Below are positions 45,180 to 55,199 of a stretch of DNA of 64,000 nucleotides, one piece after another. Below the pieces are notes generated by a model. The model was not told where the DNA came from. It did no database searches and saw only the letters and a program-made list of their open reading frames with translations. The stretch's first letter is position 1. Every line of letters starts with the position of its first letter. Position numbers and translations under genes: made by a program. Source of the DNA: Anaerolineales bacterium UBA3499 (lineage in GTDB: Bacteria; Chloroflexota; Anaerolineae; Anaerolineales; UBA11657); contig DFQC01000051.1 of the NCBI GenBank assembly GCA_002377585.1, positions 6,456 to 70,455 of the forward strand, read 5' to 3'.

Positions 45180-46445
45180 CTAGGGAGTTAGACGTTTAGC
45201 CCAATCCTTAATTACTCCCCACATTTTTTGACTCGATCCAGGACCTGTTTTGTAATGTCCATTTTCAGAATGACCATTGATACTAACTCCATGAAAAGTG
45301 CCAGATTCACGGGCTGCCCAGTTTAGCAGTCCAACACTAGTCGCAAATTCGGGACCTTGTAATTGATCAACGAGACCATGCAAGTTGCTGGGTTCAGATA
45401 CTCGTACTGGCAACCCTAAAGACCCGGTGGCCAATTGCCTAAATCCTGCTAAACGTGATGTGCCTCCAGTCAACACAACACCAGCTGGTAGCAAGCTATC
45501 ATAACCAGAACGCTTAACTTCTTTGAGCAATAAATCAAAAATCTCTTCGGCACGAGCTTCAACAACATCTGCCAATTTAGACCTGCTAATCTCTATAGGT
45601 TGGTCATGTCCAAACGGATTTGCGCGGAAAACCTCGCTACTGTCTACTTCCTGAGTGCAAGCGTGTCCATGTGCGATCTTTACCTCTTCAGCAGCTGCTG
45701 CAGGTAGACGAAGCCCATGGGCGACATCAGCAGTGATATTGTTGCCTCCAACAGGTAACACTGCAGTATGCCAAACATTTCCTTCTATAAAAATCGCAAC
45801 GTCCATAGTACCACCACCAACATCGCACGAAACAACGCCTAGGTCACGCTCGGTATCGGTGAGCGATGCCTCCGAGGCAGCTAATGGATTTAGAACGAAC
45901 TGTTCTACCACAACACCAGCATCCTCTATACACTGTGATAAGTTCTTAACTGTTGTGCTAGCCGCTGTGATTATGTGAGCTTCAACCTCTAAACGAAATC
46001 CATGCATTCCTAGAGGCATACGTATACCCTCTTGACCATCAACTATAAAATTACGTGGGATTATGTGCAGTACTTCCCGGTTATGAGGTATAACTATTGC
46101 TCTCGCAGCATCTAATGCGCGATCGATATCATCTTGAGTAATAATACTTTCGCCCGATATTCCAACCACACCGTGACTGTTGATCGCATCTATGTGTGCT
46201 CCAGCTATACTTACAAATGCACTATCGATTTCATAACCAGCTGACCGCTCTGCTGCTTCCACAGCTTCACGAATAGACATTTGAGCCTCTTCCATATTCA
46301 CTACTACACCCCTTCTTAGACCTTTTGAAGGAGCTACTCCAACTCCAAGAATTTCATAATCATCACTATCCAACAACTCGGCTACCAGGACACACACCTT
46401 AGTGGTGCCAACATCAATTGCAGTAATTAACTTAGTGTTAGTCAT
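45180..46445 (-). CDS. ftsA: Cell division protein FtsA
   Basis: The 421-residue actin-like protein tethers FtsZ to the membrane. Visible are ITAIDVGTTKVCVLV, the SHS2/1C region (AHIDAINSHGVVGIS), CDVGGGTMDVAIF (phosphate 2), and VVLTGGTSRLAGF near the C-terminus. The last residues, WGVIKDWAKRLTP, form the amphipathic membrane-targeting helix. It lies between ftsQ and ftsZ, the usual order. Confidence 0.95.
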   Translation of the reverse strand: MTNTKLITAIDVGTTKVCVLVAELLDSDDYEILGVGVAPSKGLRRGVVVNMEEAQMSIREAVEAAERSAGYEIDSAFVSIAGAHIDAINSHGVVGISGESIITQDDIDRALDAARAIVIPHNREVLHIIPRNFIVDGQEGIRMPLGMHGFRLEVEAHIITAASTTVKNLSQCIEDAGVVVEQFVLNPLAASEASLTDTERDLGVVSCDVGGGTMDVAIFIEGNVWHTAVLPVGGNNITADVAHGLRLPAAAAEEVKIAHGHACTQEVDSSEVFRANPFGHDQPIEISRSKLADVVEARAEEIFDLLLKEVKRSGYDSLLPAGVVLTGGTSRLAGFRQLATGSLGLPVRVSEPSNLHGLVDQLQGPEFATSVGLLNWAARESGTFHGVSINGHSENGHYKTGPGSSQKMWGVIKDWAKRLTP

Positions 46446-46492
46446 AGCATACCTTTTGTACTGTTCTTAAAAATGAATCACTATAATCAATT

Positions 46493-47416
46493 TTATTCCC
46501 GATGAAATGGTGTACCCGGCTCCACCACACTAATCACCTTAGGCCATATACCTCGGCTCATTAAATTTTCTATAAGAGTTTCATATACCAAAAGTTTTGT
46601 CCCCATGTTGTTACCAGTACCAAAATAACCTCGCCAGTCTCTACCATCTTGGTAGGAAAGGCCTTGACCTATATCATAGTGTAGCAATTCTATATTCGGT
46701 CTCAAGGTCTTCAATTGACGAGCACCTTCCAACACATCAATGGGAATCTGCTCATCAATGCCTAGAGGCTCTGTAGCATCATCAACCGTAATAGGCAGAA
46801 GCCAATTCAAATGCTGACGCGCTGGGAAAGTCTTACCATACTCATCAACCCAAACCGATTTCCCTGCCTGCTTCCATAAAATAATTGGCTCTTTTTCTGT
46901 AACCTCTACATACAATGTTGCGGGCCATTCAAATTCCACAACCGCATTTTTAACACCTGGAATACTCGCTATTTTAGATTCTACAGCAGCAGGATTAATC
47001 CAAAACACATTCATTCCATGCACACCGGAAGCACGATATATCTCGTCTCCGGGAACATACTTGGTGCTTACAAGTTCTATAGAGTCGACAAAGAAATTCT
47101 CATTTGTTACAACATGACCCAGCAATAATCCAAACAGAGTGATAATGCCCATGCTTGCAAAACGCCACCCTACTCGATCAAGCAATATAGAAATCTTAAA
47201 GGATTTTATCTTACCAGTACGTCTAGCAAAAGCGTTTTTTTCAACTTTTATTCTATTTCCATTCCGTATACGCCTTTTATTAATCTTTCGTTTCTTGCGA
47301 GCTTCGTCAAGATCACGTGGGGTACGTGATATTGGCATAGTCGTCACTCTAGCAGAAGACTGGGTGACATTGACCCGTCGAAGAAAAGACGGAGTTAAAT
47401 TTCGTAATACGCTCAA
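46493..47416 (-). CDS. ftsQ: Cell division protein FtsQ/DivIB
   Basis: The 307-residue bitopic protein has a very basic cytoplasmic segment of about 80 residues, one membrane helix (about 85-105), a POTRA domain (FFVDSIELVSTKYVPGDEIYRASGV) and the FtsQ/DivIB beta domain with KEPIILWKQAGKSVWVDEYG. It links early and late division proteins through FtsL/DivIC. The gene overlaps ddl by 4 bases. Confidence 0.88.
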   Translation of the reverse strand: MSVLRNLTPSFLRRVNVTQSSARVTTMPISRTPRDLDEARKKRKINKRRIRNGNRIKVEKNAFARRTGKIKSFKISILLDRVGWRFASMGIITLFGLLLGHVVTNENFFVDSIELVSTKYVPGDEIYRASGVHGMNVFWINPAAVESKIASIPGVKNAVVEFEWPATLYVEVTEKEPIILWKQAGKSVWVDEYGKTFPARQHLNWLLPITVDDATEPLGIDEQIPIDVLEGARQLKTLRPNIELLHYDIGQGLSYQDGRDWRGYFGTGNNMGTKLLVYETLIENLMSRGIWPKVISVVEPGTPFHRE

Positions 47417-48546
47417 TGTAATACCTCAAAAGATCTTTCTATAGCATCACGCTGTTCTTTCCTCTCTAGTGCTAGTTCAATTAGTTTGTCTATAAGTTCA
47501 GGATACTCAATCCCAGAAGCCTGCCACAATTTAGGATACATGCTAATGCTTGTAAAACCAGGTATGGTATTAAGTTCATTGATCCATACTTTCCCACTTG
47601 ATTTGTCTAGCAGAAAATCTACACGAGCCATACCAGAACAATCAACCGCTTTATAGGCAGCAATGGCCATCTCCTGGATACTTACTAGTTGATCAGGACT
47701 TATTGGCGCTGGAATAATCAATTCTGAGTCAGCAGAAACATATTTGGCATCGTAATCATAAAAGTCTCTCTGTGGAACCACCTCTCCTGCAATAGATACT
47801 TGAGGATTATCATTACCTAAGACACTAACTTCTATTTCACGAGCATCTACACCTTGTTCTATCACAATTCTTCTATCCCATTTACTGGCTTCGTGGAGAC
47901 CAGATTCTAATTCCGCAACGTTACTAACTTTTGTTATCCCTACTGAAGAACCCAAATTCGCTGGTTTAATGAACACTGGCAGACTCAATCTTTTGATTAT
48001 TTGATCAACTATTGCTCCAGTGTCACTATGATATTCACTGCGGTTAACAGTAATAGAGGGCAAAACCGGCAAACCAGCGCTATACATTACAGACTTAAAC
48101 ACCCCTTTATCCATTCCAACAGATGAGCCAACTAGTCCAGAACCTACATACGGTATATCAGCGAGTTCTAAAAGTCCTTGGACGGCTCCATCTTCACCAA
48201 ATGAACCATGGAGTACTGGAAAAACAACATCCAAATCTTCTGTTTTGTTTATGTGCATAGCCTGATCATTTCTGTCACAAGATATTTGTAGAAGCGAGTT
48301 GTTCACCGGATCTATGAGCAGAATAGTATCTGGACACTGCTTTATCGCCTCATCCCCCTCTTCTAAAGCAGCAAGCGAATTATTACCCCCGATCCATCTC
48401 CCGTTCTTAGTTATCCCAATAAGACTAACCACATATTTTTCGTGGTCAATCGCTTGTAATACAGATCTTGCTGATCTCAAAGACACCTCATGCTCACCCG
48501 ATCTACCTCCAAATAATATGCCTATGCGCATCTTTTTTATACTCAT
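47413..48546 (-). CDS. ddl: D-alanine-D-alanine ligase
   Basis: The 377-residue ATP-grasp ligase makes D-Ala-D-Ala for the peptidoglycan stem. Family motifs are GILFGGRSGEHEVSLRSA, VFPVLHGSFGEDGAVQGLLEL, PVFIKPANLGSSVGITKV and WINELNTIPGFTSISMYPKLW. The Tyr/Phe position that decides D-Ala versus D-Lac specificity was not resolved by eye. It lies between murCB and ftsQ. Confidence 0.95.
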   Translation of the reverse strand: MSIKKMRIGILFGGRSGEHEVSLRSARSVLQAIDHEKYVVSLIGITKNGRWIGGNNSLAALEEGDEAIKQCPDTILLIDPVNNSLLQISCDRNDQAMHINKTEDLDVVFPVLHGSFGEDGAVQGLLELADIPYVGSGLVGSSVGMDKGVFKSVMYSAGLPVLPSITVNRSEYHSDTGAIVDQIIKRLSLPVFIKPANLGSSVGITKVSNVAELESGLHEASKWDRRIVIEQGVDAREIEVSVLGNDNPQVSIAGEVVPQRDFYDYDAKYVSADSELIIPAPISPDQLVSIQEMAIAAYKAVDCSGMARVDFLLDKSSGKVWINELNTIPGFTSISMYPKLWQASGIEYPELIDKLIELALERKEQRDAIERSFEVLH

Positions 48547-48562
48547 AAATTAAAATATGGTT

Positions 48563-50866
48563 CTACAACCATTCACCAATTAATTGTATTTCTAACTCCA
48601 AATCAACATCGAAAAATTTACGAACAGTTCGCCGCGCTTTATTAATCAATCCTACAACCTCTGTAGCACTAGCTCCTCCTAAATTAACAAAAAAGTTCGC
48701 ATGTACTGTAGAAATCTCCGCTTTTCCTAAGCGAAAACCTTTTAGACCAGCTTTTTCAATCAATCGGCCAGCATAATCTCCAGGAGGATTCTTAAACATA
48801 GAACCAATGCTTGCACCTGGCGGTTGAGTTTCACGCCTATGCTGGATAAAACCTGATGCTCGTGATCTAAGTGTTTCAGTATGAACTTGTTCAAGTACAA
48901 ACTCAGCTCGCAACATAACTAAATCATCCTCACTAATTTTTAGATTGCTAGAGCGATAGCTTAGACCTAGCTCAGGTAATGTCCAACTCTTTGTCCCTTT
49001 CCCGCGTTGCAAGATATCAGCCAAAAGTATGTTCGTCGATATATCACTACCATGAGCACCCGCATTGCCAACTACTGCTCCACCTACAGTTCCAGGCACA
49101 GAAACTGCCCATTCAAGTCCGCCTGCACCACGCTTTATACACATTCGAGCTAATGAAGCCAACATAGTACCAGACCCCACATTTACGTACATCTGCGATT
49201 GGTCTTGTTCAAACACTACACTTCTGGCTAGGTTATGAACCACTAATCCTCGTACTCCTTTATCTGAGACAAGCAAGTTAGAACCGGACCCAAACACCAA
49301 TACTGGTATTCCTGCTTCCCAACCTGTCTGAACTGCATCAGAAAGTTCATCTACTGATCTAGCTTGCACGAAATAATCAGCTGGGCCTCCTATTCGCGCA
49401 GACGTATAAGATGCCATTGATTCATTTTTTCTAAGTTTTTCTCCCAATTGTGCAAAAAGTAAATCTAGAGCATCACCACTCTGATAATTTCTGTAACACA
49501 GCATATTGAGAACACGTTCGCCAACCTTGTAACCATCACCCGCACTCATAGTAACAAGCACGTCTCCCGAATTCATACCTGAAAAAATGAATCTAGCTGC
49601 TTCATTGATATCCCCAACATAATGAGCATCTGGGTGATCCATCAATTCGAGGATATTTTTCGATGAAATGGTTCCATCATCTTTCTCCCGCGAAGCAAAT
49701 ATATCCGTTATGACCACATGATCGGCATCGTAAAAACTCGATGCTATTTCTGACGTCAGGGCATGTGTACGTGAGTAGGTGTGAGGCTGGAACAAAGCCC
49801 ACAACTTCTTGTTAGGAAAGTGTAAACGTGCTGCACCAAGTGTTGCCTTGATTGCCATCGGATGATGTGCATAATCATCTACAATGGTAATGCCTGCTCT
49901 TTTACCCTTTATTTCAAAACGCCGTTTCACGCCTCTGAATTCTCGCAAAGCAGTTACAATCTTTTCTATACTTAAGTCATAAAAATCGACTGCTGCTATA
50001 GCAGCCAGAACATTCATCACATTATGTTCACCTGCTAGGCAAGTATCTACATTTTTAACATATTGTTTACGAGTATTGACTAAAGAAAAACTACAGCCCC
50101 CGTTACTATTAACTCGTATGTTTTCACCTTTCCAATCAGCTTCATTTTGTAGTGCATACGTCACCACAGGAATACCAGACTCTTTGGCCTTTTCTCCCAA
50201 TTTACGGGCCAGTATGTCATCTTGATTAATGACAAGTCGACCTTCAATTGGAGTTAACATGGCAAATTCCCAAAACGCATCTTCTAAATCACCAAACGTA
50301 CTATAACAATCGGGATGATCATAATCTATACTAGTAACAACACTGACTGTAGGGGATAAACCCAGGAACATTCGATCATATTCATCCGCTTCTACTACAA
50401 ATGGTTCACCTACATCATAACGAGCATTGGTATCTATTCCATTTACTGTCCCCCCCACTATAAATGTAGGTTTTAAAGCATTTTCAAGTAAGCAGAATGA
50501 AATAAGTGCTGTAGTTGTTGTCTTGCCATGACTTCCTGCTATGGCGCATCCTAACTTAGTCTTCATCAAATTCCCTAATACATCTTGCCTTCTCAATACT
50601 TTTATATTTCTAGCAGCAGCTGCCACCAACTCAGGATTTGTTGATGGAACAGCAGACGAAGCTATTACCACATCAGCACCCGAAATATTAGTAGCTTGAT
50701 GACCGATATGAACAAGCACTCCAAGAGACTGTAATTTTTCGGTTATATCTGACTCATAAAGATCTGAGCCACTCACGACATGCCCTCTTTCGTGCAACAC
50801 CTTAGCAACAGCTGACAACCCAGCACCACCAATCCCTATGAAATGAATATGTTGATTCAATATCAT
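48563..50866 (-). CDS. murC-murB: MurC-MurB fusion: UDP-MurNAc-L-Ala ligase plus UDP-MurNAc dehydrogenase
   Basis: Two consecutive cytoplasmic peptidoglycan enzymes are joined in one frame. Counting from the longest start (50872), residues 1-458 are MurC: IHFIGIGGAGLSAVA, the P-loop GSHGKTTTT, EADEYDRMFL and DDYAHHPMAIKATL. After a linker of about 17 residues, 476-769 are MurB: TSARIGGPADYFV, VFGSGSNLLVSDKG, VPGTVGGAVVGNAGAHG and GSMFKNPPGDYAGRLIEKAGLKG with the catalytic Ser691. All key motifs of both halves are intact. The ATG at 50866 is preferred over TTG at 50872 because GGTGG lies 7 nt upstream. Confidence 0.95.
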   Translation of the reverse strand: MILNQHIHFIGIGGAGLSAVAKVLHERGHVVSGSDLYESDITEKLQSLGVLVHIGHQATNISGADVVIASSAVPSTNPELVAAAARNIKVLRRQDVLGNLMKTKLGCAIAGSHGKTTTTALISFCLLENALKPTFIVGGTVNGIDTNARYDVGEPFVVEADEYDRMFLGLSPTVSVVTSIDYDHPDCYSTFGDLEDAFWEFAMLTPIEGRLVINQDDILARKLGEKAKESGIPVVTYALQNEADWKGENIRVNSNGGCSFSLVNTRKQYVKNVDTCLAGEHNVMNVLAAIAAVDFYDLSIEKIVTALREFRGVKRRFEIKGKRAGITIVDDYAHHPMAIKATLGAARLHFPNKKLWALFQPHTYSRTHALTSEIASSFYDADHVVITDIFASREKDDGTISSKNILELMDHPDAHYVGDINEAARFIFSGMNSGDVLVTMSAGDGYKVGERVLNMLCYRNYQSGDALDLLFAQLGEKLRKNESMASYTSARIGGPADYFVQARSVDELSDAVQTGWEAGIPVLVFGSGSNLLVSDKGVRGLVVHNLARSVVFEQDQSQMYVNVGSGTMLASLARMCIKRGAGGLEWAVSVPGTVGGAVVGNAGAHGSDISTNILLADILQRGKGTKSWTLPELGLSYRSSNLKISEDDLVMLRAEFVLEQVHTETLRSRASGFIQHRRETQPPGASIGSMFKNPPGDYAGRLIEKAGLKGFRLGKAEISTVHANFFVNLGGASATEVVGLINKARRTVRKFFDVDLELEIQLIGEWL

Positions 50867-50879
50867 AAACAAACCACCA

Positions 50880-51401
50880 TCAAATAAACACCACTACAAT
50901 AAAGATAAATGCAATACCTAAACCAAAATATATATAAGGTGGGCCTACAAGCTCTGGTGGCATGTATTCCAACATATTCATCACACTATCAGATCCTGGT
51001 GGAAATATGCCTGCAACTGGATAGCCAGTCACGTGCAAATAATGCCATATTGTTCCTATAAGCAAGTACCCATTAATGACACCTAGAAACAATCCTAACA
51101 ACATATCTTCAAGACGCTCACGACGAGCCTTGTCAGCAAACAAAGTCGCTACTACCGGTGTCGAGTAACCAAAAAATGCGAGAAGAAACACGAATCCAGC
51201 ACGTACTGAAAATTGTGTTAATGCAGTTTGTGATATCAAAGCTAATTGCACACCCGGCACATATTTCATGAGAATTGCATCCAAAAACAAGGCTAGAAAT
51301 AAACTAAACAAAACTAATATTTCCTTTGCCCAACCTCGAAGAGCACCGATGACTCCAAAAAGCAAAAGATACATCCAGAACAGCACAGACAACGAAATCA
51401 T
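50880..51401 (-). CDS. CvpA-like membrane protein
   Basis: The 173-residue protein has four or five hydrophobic segments and a CvpA-like pattern, ILFSLFLALF after a GALRGWAKE loop near the N-terminus and LEDMLLGLFLGVINGYLLIG in the second half. CvpA proteins affect envelope homeostasis and peptidoglycan functions in other bacteria; mechanism is unknown. Here it is embedded in the dcw cluster between murG (4-base overlap) and murCB, which suggests an envelope role. Confidence 0.7.
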   Translation of the reverse strand: MISLSVLFWMYLLLFGVIGALRGWAKEILVLFSLFLALFLDAILMKYVPGVQLALISQTALTQFSVRAGFVFLLAFFGYSTPVVATLFADKARRERLEDMLLGLFLGVINGYLLIGTIWHYLHVTGYPVAGIFPPGSDSVMNMLEYMPPELVGPPYIYFGLGIAFIFIVVVFI

Positions 51402-52528
51402 CTCGATCCCTCTGATGCCATAGATACGAGCTCTTTTGCAATACGTTCAGAACCTAAAGTCTGCGACAAACGTTTTGCAGCCTTGCTCATATCATTTAGT
51501 ACAGACATATTGTCCACTAATCCGGTTACAATATCTGTCAGATCACTCTTTAGGTCATGGTCTTCAATACAAATTGCTGCACCTGAATCACTAAGTAACT
51601 GCGCATTTGAGTATTGATAACGCCAAGAATAAGGATAAGGTACCAATATTGCCGGCAATCCAAAAGCAGGAAATTCCCCAAGACATGAAGCACCCGCACG
51701 AGCAACCACCAGATCAGACGCACCAAGAGCTAATCCCATATCTTCATAAATGTACGGAAAAATCCTATAATTTGATTTTGTTTCTAAATGTAAGCCATTC
51801 CATGCATCTTGTACTTCACTCCAACCGAGCTTTCCAGTCACATGAATAACTTGTACCCCTTTAGCTACCCATTCATTAACAGAATTGACAACAGCCATAT
51901 TAATGCTACGAGCTCCCAAGCTTCCGCCTACAACCAATATTGTCTTACGCGAACAACTTATCCCAAAATGCTCCCTAGCTTTGGTAGTCGACACTTGCAT
52001 ATCACGCAACAATTCTGGTCTCAATGGATATCCTGTAACTATGGTTTTATTTTTCATAAATTTGAAAAATTTCCGTGAAATTTCTGCAGTTATCAATACC
52101 CGCTTTGCAATCCTCGAAATCACGCGAACTGCTAGACCAGGCTCTACATCAGGCAAGTAAATAGCAACTGGTATTCTACGAAGCCATCCACACAGCACCA
52201 CTGGGATAGCTGTATAACCACCTGTAACAAAAATAGCATTTGGTTTAAAGTGCGATATCAAAGGCCAAGCCTGAATAGCACCTATCATAACCTTCCACAA
52301 ACCTACACAAACTCCGACAAATCCTCTACCAACTACACCACCAGAATGAATTATCTCAATTTCAATTCCTGCCTTAATCACAATATCGCGCTCAATCCCA
52401 CCTACTGAGCCAATCCACAGTAGATTCAAGTCACCGCTATTTAAACGGGACTCACGCAAACTAGCGACGGCTGCCATTGCTGGGTAAACGTGCCCGCCTG
52501 TTCCACCAGCGCAAATCAATAATCGCAC
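51398..52528 (-). CDS. murG: MurG, UDP-GlcNAc:lipid I GlcNAc transferase
   Basis: MurG completes lipid II at the inner face of the membrane. The GT-B protein has the N-terminal Gly loop LLICAGGTGGHVYPA, a second glycine-rich loop VTGGYTAIPVVLCGW, and the UDP-GlcNAc site VVARAGASCLGEFPAFGLPAILVPYP. The frame is open to 52561, but the GTG at 52528 gives the family N-terminus and has AGGGAG upstream. Even so it overlaps the end of ftsW by 68 bases. Confidence 0.94.
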   Translation of the reverse strand: MRLLICAGGTGGHVYPAMAAVASLRESRLNSGDLNLLWIGSVGGIERDIVIKAGIEIEIIHSGGVVGRGFVGVCVGLWKVMIGAIQAWPLISHFKPNAIFVTGGYTAIPVVLCGWLRRIPVAIYLPDVEPGLAVRVISRIAKRVLITAEISRKFFKFMKNKTIVTGYPLRPELLRDMQVSTTKAREHFGISCSRKTILVVGGSLGARSINMAVVNSVNEWVAKGVQVIHVTGKLGWSEVQDAWNGLHLETKSNYRIFPYIYEDMGLALGASDLVVARAGASCLGEFPAFGLPAILVPYPYSWRYQYSNAQLLSDSGAAICIEDHDLKSDLTDIVTGLVDNMSVLNDMSKAAKRLSQTLGSERIAKELVSMASEGSR

Positions 52529-53678
52529 GGCTCTCCCTATCAGGTCTAATTTCCAAATCATATCTGGAAATACTCATCAAAATTCCAATACCAGTTAAAG
52601 TCACCACTAGTGAAGAACCCCCATAACTAATAAGTGGCAAGGCATTTCCAGCAAAGGGTAATACTCCGAGTATCACTCCTATGTTGACTATAACTTCCAT
52701 AGCAATCCAACCAGTCAGTCCACCTGCCAACAATTTACCAAAAGAATCTTGTACTCGTACAGCAATTAATACGCCACGCCAACAAAGCACTACAAAAAGC
52801 GCAACTACAATAAGACTACCTATAAGACCAAGCTCCTCGCCTATTACTGCAAAGACGCTATCTGTATGAGGGACAGGCAAATATGAAAATTTTCCTGCAC
52901 TTTTCCCTAAACCCACTCCAAAAATACCGCCATCAACAAAAGCAACAATAGCCTGACGAACATGCCAGGAGCCCTCAGTGATGTCACGCAGACCAGCCAT
53001 GTATTCTGCAATTCTTTGTTGTCCTGTAGGATAAAAATTTATCACTAGATATCCTACAGATAATGCAATTAATAATGCTCCGGCAAGATGCACTATTGCT
53101 GCCCCGGCAAGAAAAAGCATTAGAACAGCAATTACAATTACAGTGGCCGCAGCACTAATATCAGGCTGTAAAATTATTAATGTAGCAACAATACCTACCA
53201 AAATTGCAAATGGGGCAATACCATTCCAAAAATCCTTTAGTTTGTCCTGCTTGGAAGACATCCATACAGCCAAATATAATATTGTCACTAGTTTAGCTAA
53301 CTCTGAAGGCTGATAAGAACCTGCAACCAAACCTCGATCGGCACCAATAAACAGCACCAATACTAATACAGTAATAGTGGAAATCCCCATACCTATAGCT
53401 ACTATTGGAATACGCAAATGACGATAATCTAAAAGAGCACAGCTTACTAGCGCTGCTATTCCAAACAATAAATGCCACAAATGCTTGTTCAACATTACAA
53501 AACGTGAACCATGCCAATTGTATGACAAATCAAATGTAGTAGAAAACACCATCATGATGCCAAAAACCAACAATATTGCCGTCATCATAGCTAATATCCA
53601 ATCTACCTGAGTGGTTCTTCCCTTGATTCTGCCTTGCTGAGCTTTGACAGCGTTGTCAGATGTTCCACTAGCAATCAT
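52461..53678 (-). CDS. ftsW: FtsW, septal peptidoglycan polymerase (SEDS family)
   Basis: This 405-residue SEDS protein of about ten helices polymerises lipid II at the septum with FtsI. Family signs are the MMVFSTTF-type first helix, GADRGLVAGSYQPSELAKL, VLMLFLAGA, HTDSVFAVIGEELGLIGSL and GNALPLISYGGSSLVV. The protein ends in a basic tail whose codons are shared with the start of murG in another frame. It overlaps murD by 4 bases. Confidence 0.94.
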   Translation of the reverse strand: MIASGTSDNAVKAQQGRIKGRTTQVDWILAMMTAILLVFGIMMVFSTTFDLSYNWHGSRFVMLNKHLWHLLFGIAALVSCALLDYRHLRIPIVAIGMGISTITVLVLVLFIGADRGLVAGSYQPSELAKLVTILYLAVWMSSKQDKLKDFWNGIAPFAILVGIVATLIILQPDISAAATVIVIAVLMLFLAGAAIVHLAGALLIALSVGYLVINFYPTGQQRIAEYMAGLRDITEGSWHVRQAIVAFVDGGIFGVGLGKSAGKFSYLPVPHTDSVFAVIGEELGLIGSLIVVALFVVLCWRGVLIAVRVQDSFGKLLAGGLTGWIAMEVIVNIGVILGVLPFAGNALPLISYGGSSLVVTLTGIGILMSISRYDLEIRPDRESRAIIDLRWWNRRARLPSNGSRR

Positions 53679-55171
53679 GATAAATTCACCACCAAGTCTC
53701 TATAACACTCTCCGCGCTCAATGGCATCTGAAAACTGATCATAACTTGTACATCCAGGAGCTAACAACACGACATCTCCTGGATTAGACAAAGTATGAGC
53801 AGCTTCTACTGCTTGCTCCATTCCTGCGGTTTCTAGTAAGTTAGTAATCACAGGAATAGGATCAGAGTCTGCTGCTTCCCCGGCAGTCGACTCTTTTACA
53901 AGTCTTTCAGACCCTGATCCCTCATCCGCAAATTGGGTACCATACTGCTCGCCAAATCGAGCACCTACCTCTAACTTAGATTCGTACCAGGCACCTTCTA
54001 ACTCTCTTTTAATTGCTGGCGCAGCTTCTCCAAACAAAATAATATTCTTAACTCCAGATTGAATTTCTTGAGCAAGTACGTGCCACGGCAACTTTTTGTC
54101 TTTACCACCAAGCAATAGAATTACAGGATCATCGAAAGCCTTAAGAGCCGCAATAGTCCTATCAGGCGTTGTAGCCATAGTATCATTTACCCATCGAACT
54201 CCATTTACCTCAGTTATTAGTTCCATCCTATGTGGCACTCCATCAAAATCGCATATTCCAGCTTGGATTGCATCAACTTCAATGCCAGCAGCAGCTGCCA
54301 ATGCACTTGCTGCAATGACATTCATCAAATTATGAGCACCTAGCAAACCTACTTCCTGACATGGCAGTATTGAATTTGTCACTCCATCACGACGCAGCAT
54401 AATTTTTTCATTTTCAATAAAGCACCCATCATCAAAGTTTGCATCCGAATTCATACTAAACCCCCAACAATGACCATGAACTCGCTTGCTCATTCGCCTA
54501 GTAACTTCATTGTCCCAACCCAAAACTGCTATATCATCAGATTGCTGTCCGTCTAGAATATGTTCTTTAGCCATCACGTATTCTTGCATATTTGAATGCC
54601 TATCCAAATGGTTAGGAGACACATTCAGTACACCAGCTATATGAGGACTGGATGTCATAATTTCCAATTGAAAACTCGAAAGCTCCATTATTGCAATGTC
54701 CTGATCAGTCATTTCATGCATGTCAAGCAAAAGAGGATTGCCAACATTGCCGCCAACCCATACATTCTTATAAGTTTGTGAAGCCGCTATAATTTTGCCT
54801 GTAAGTAATGTAGTCGTTGTTTTACCTGAAGAACCAGTAATACCAACAACTCTGCAGGGCAATTGTTCTAACACAAGCTGCGAATCATTGGATAAAGGTA
54901 TACCCTTTGCACGTGCCTCCTGCAACAACGGTATATCCAGTGGTACTCCCCCTGACACGAATATAATGTCTACGCCATCGAGAAGAGAAAGAGGATGTTC
55001 TCCTAGCACGAAGTTAATTGCATAAGAACTCAAATCTTGAATTGGTGTCGCAAGATCTTCTGCACTTCTTAAATCCGTTGCTATCACGCTGGTATCTCCA
55101 TCTGCCAAATGCTTAATTACAGCCATGCCTTGCCTAGCAAGACCTATAACAAGTGCATTTTGCCCAATCAT
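53675..55171 (-). CDS. murD: MurD, UDP-MurNAc-L-Ala:D-Glu ligase, with a C-terminal-domain insertion
   Basis: MurD adds D-Glu to the peptidoglycan precursor. The 498-residue protein has ITGSSGKTTTTLLTG, WVGGNVGNPLLL, MELSSFQLE, SPNHLDRH, HRMELITEVNGVRWVNDTMATTP and LLLGGKDKKLPW. It is about 45 residues longer than usual because of a Gly/Ser/Glu-rich stretch at about 396-440, between the IKRELEGAW helix and the VITNLLE strand of domain 3. SD GAGGATT supports the start. Confidence 0.94.
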   Translation of the reverse strand: MIGQNALVIGLARQGMAVIKHLADGDTSVIATDLRSAEDLATPIQDLSSYAINFVLGEHPLSLLDGVDIIFVSGGVPLDIPLLQEARAKGIPLSNDSQLVLEQLPCRVVGITGSSGKTTTTLLTGKIIAASQTYKNVWVGGNVGNPLLLDMHEMTDQDIAIMELSSFQLEIMTSSPHIAGVLNVSPNHLDRHSNMQEYVMAKEHILDGQQSDDIAVLGWDNEVTRRMSKRVHGHCWGFSMNSDANFDDGCFIENEKIMLRRDGVTNSILPCQEVGLLGAHNLMNVIAASALAAAAGIEVDAIQAGICDFDGVPHRMELITEVNGVRWVNDTMATTPDRTIAALKAFDDPVILLLGGKDKKLPWHVLAQEIQSGVKNIILFGEAAPAIKRELEGAWYESKLEVGARFGEQYGTQFADEGSGSERLVKESTAGEAADSDPIPVITNLLETAGMEQAVEAAHTLSNPGDVVLLAPGCTSYDQFSDAIERGECYRDLVVNLS

Positions 55172-55199
55172 ACTAATCCTCTATCTCCCATCACAACTA

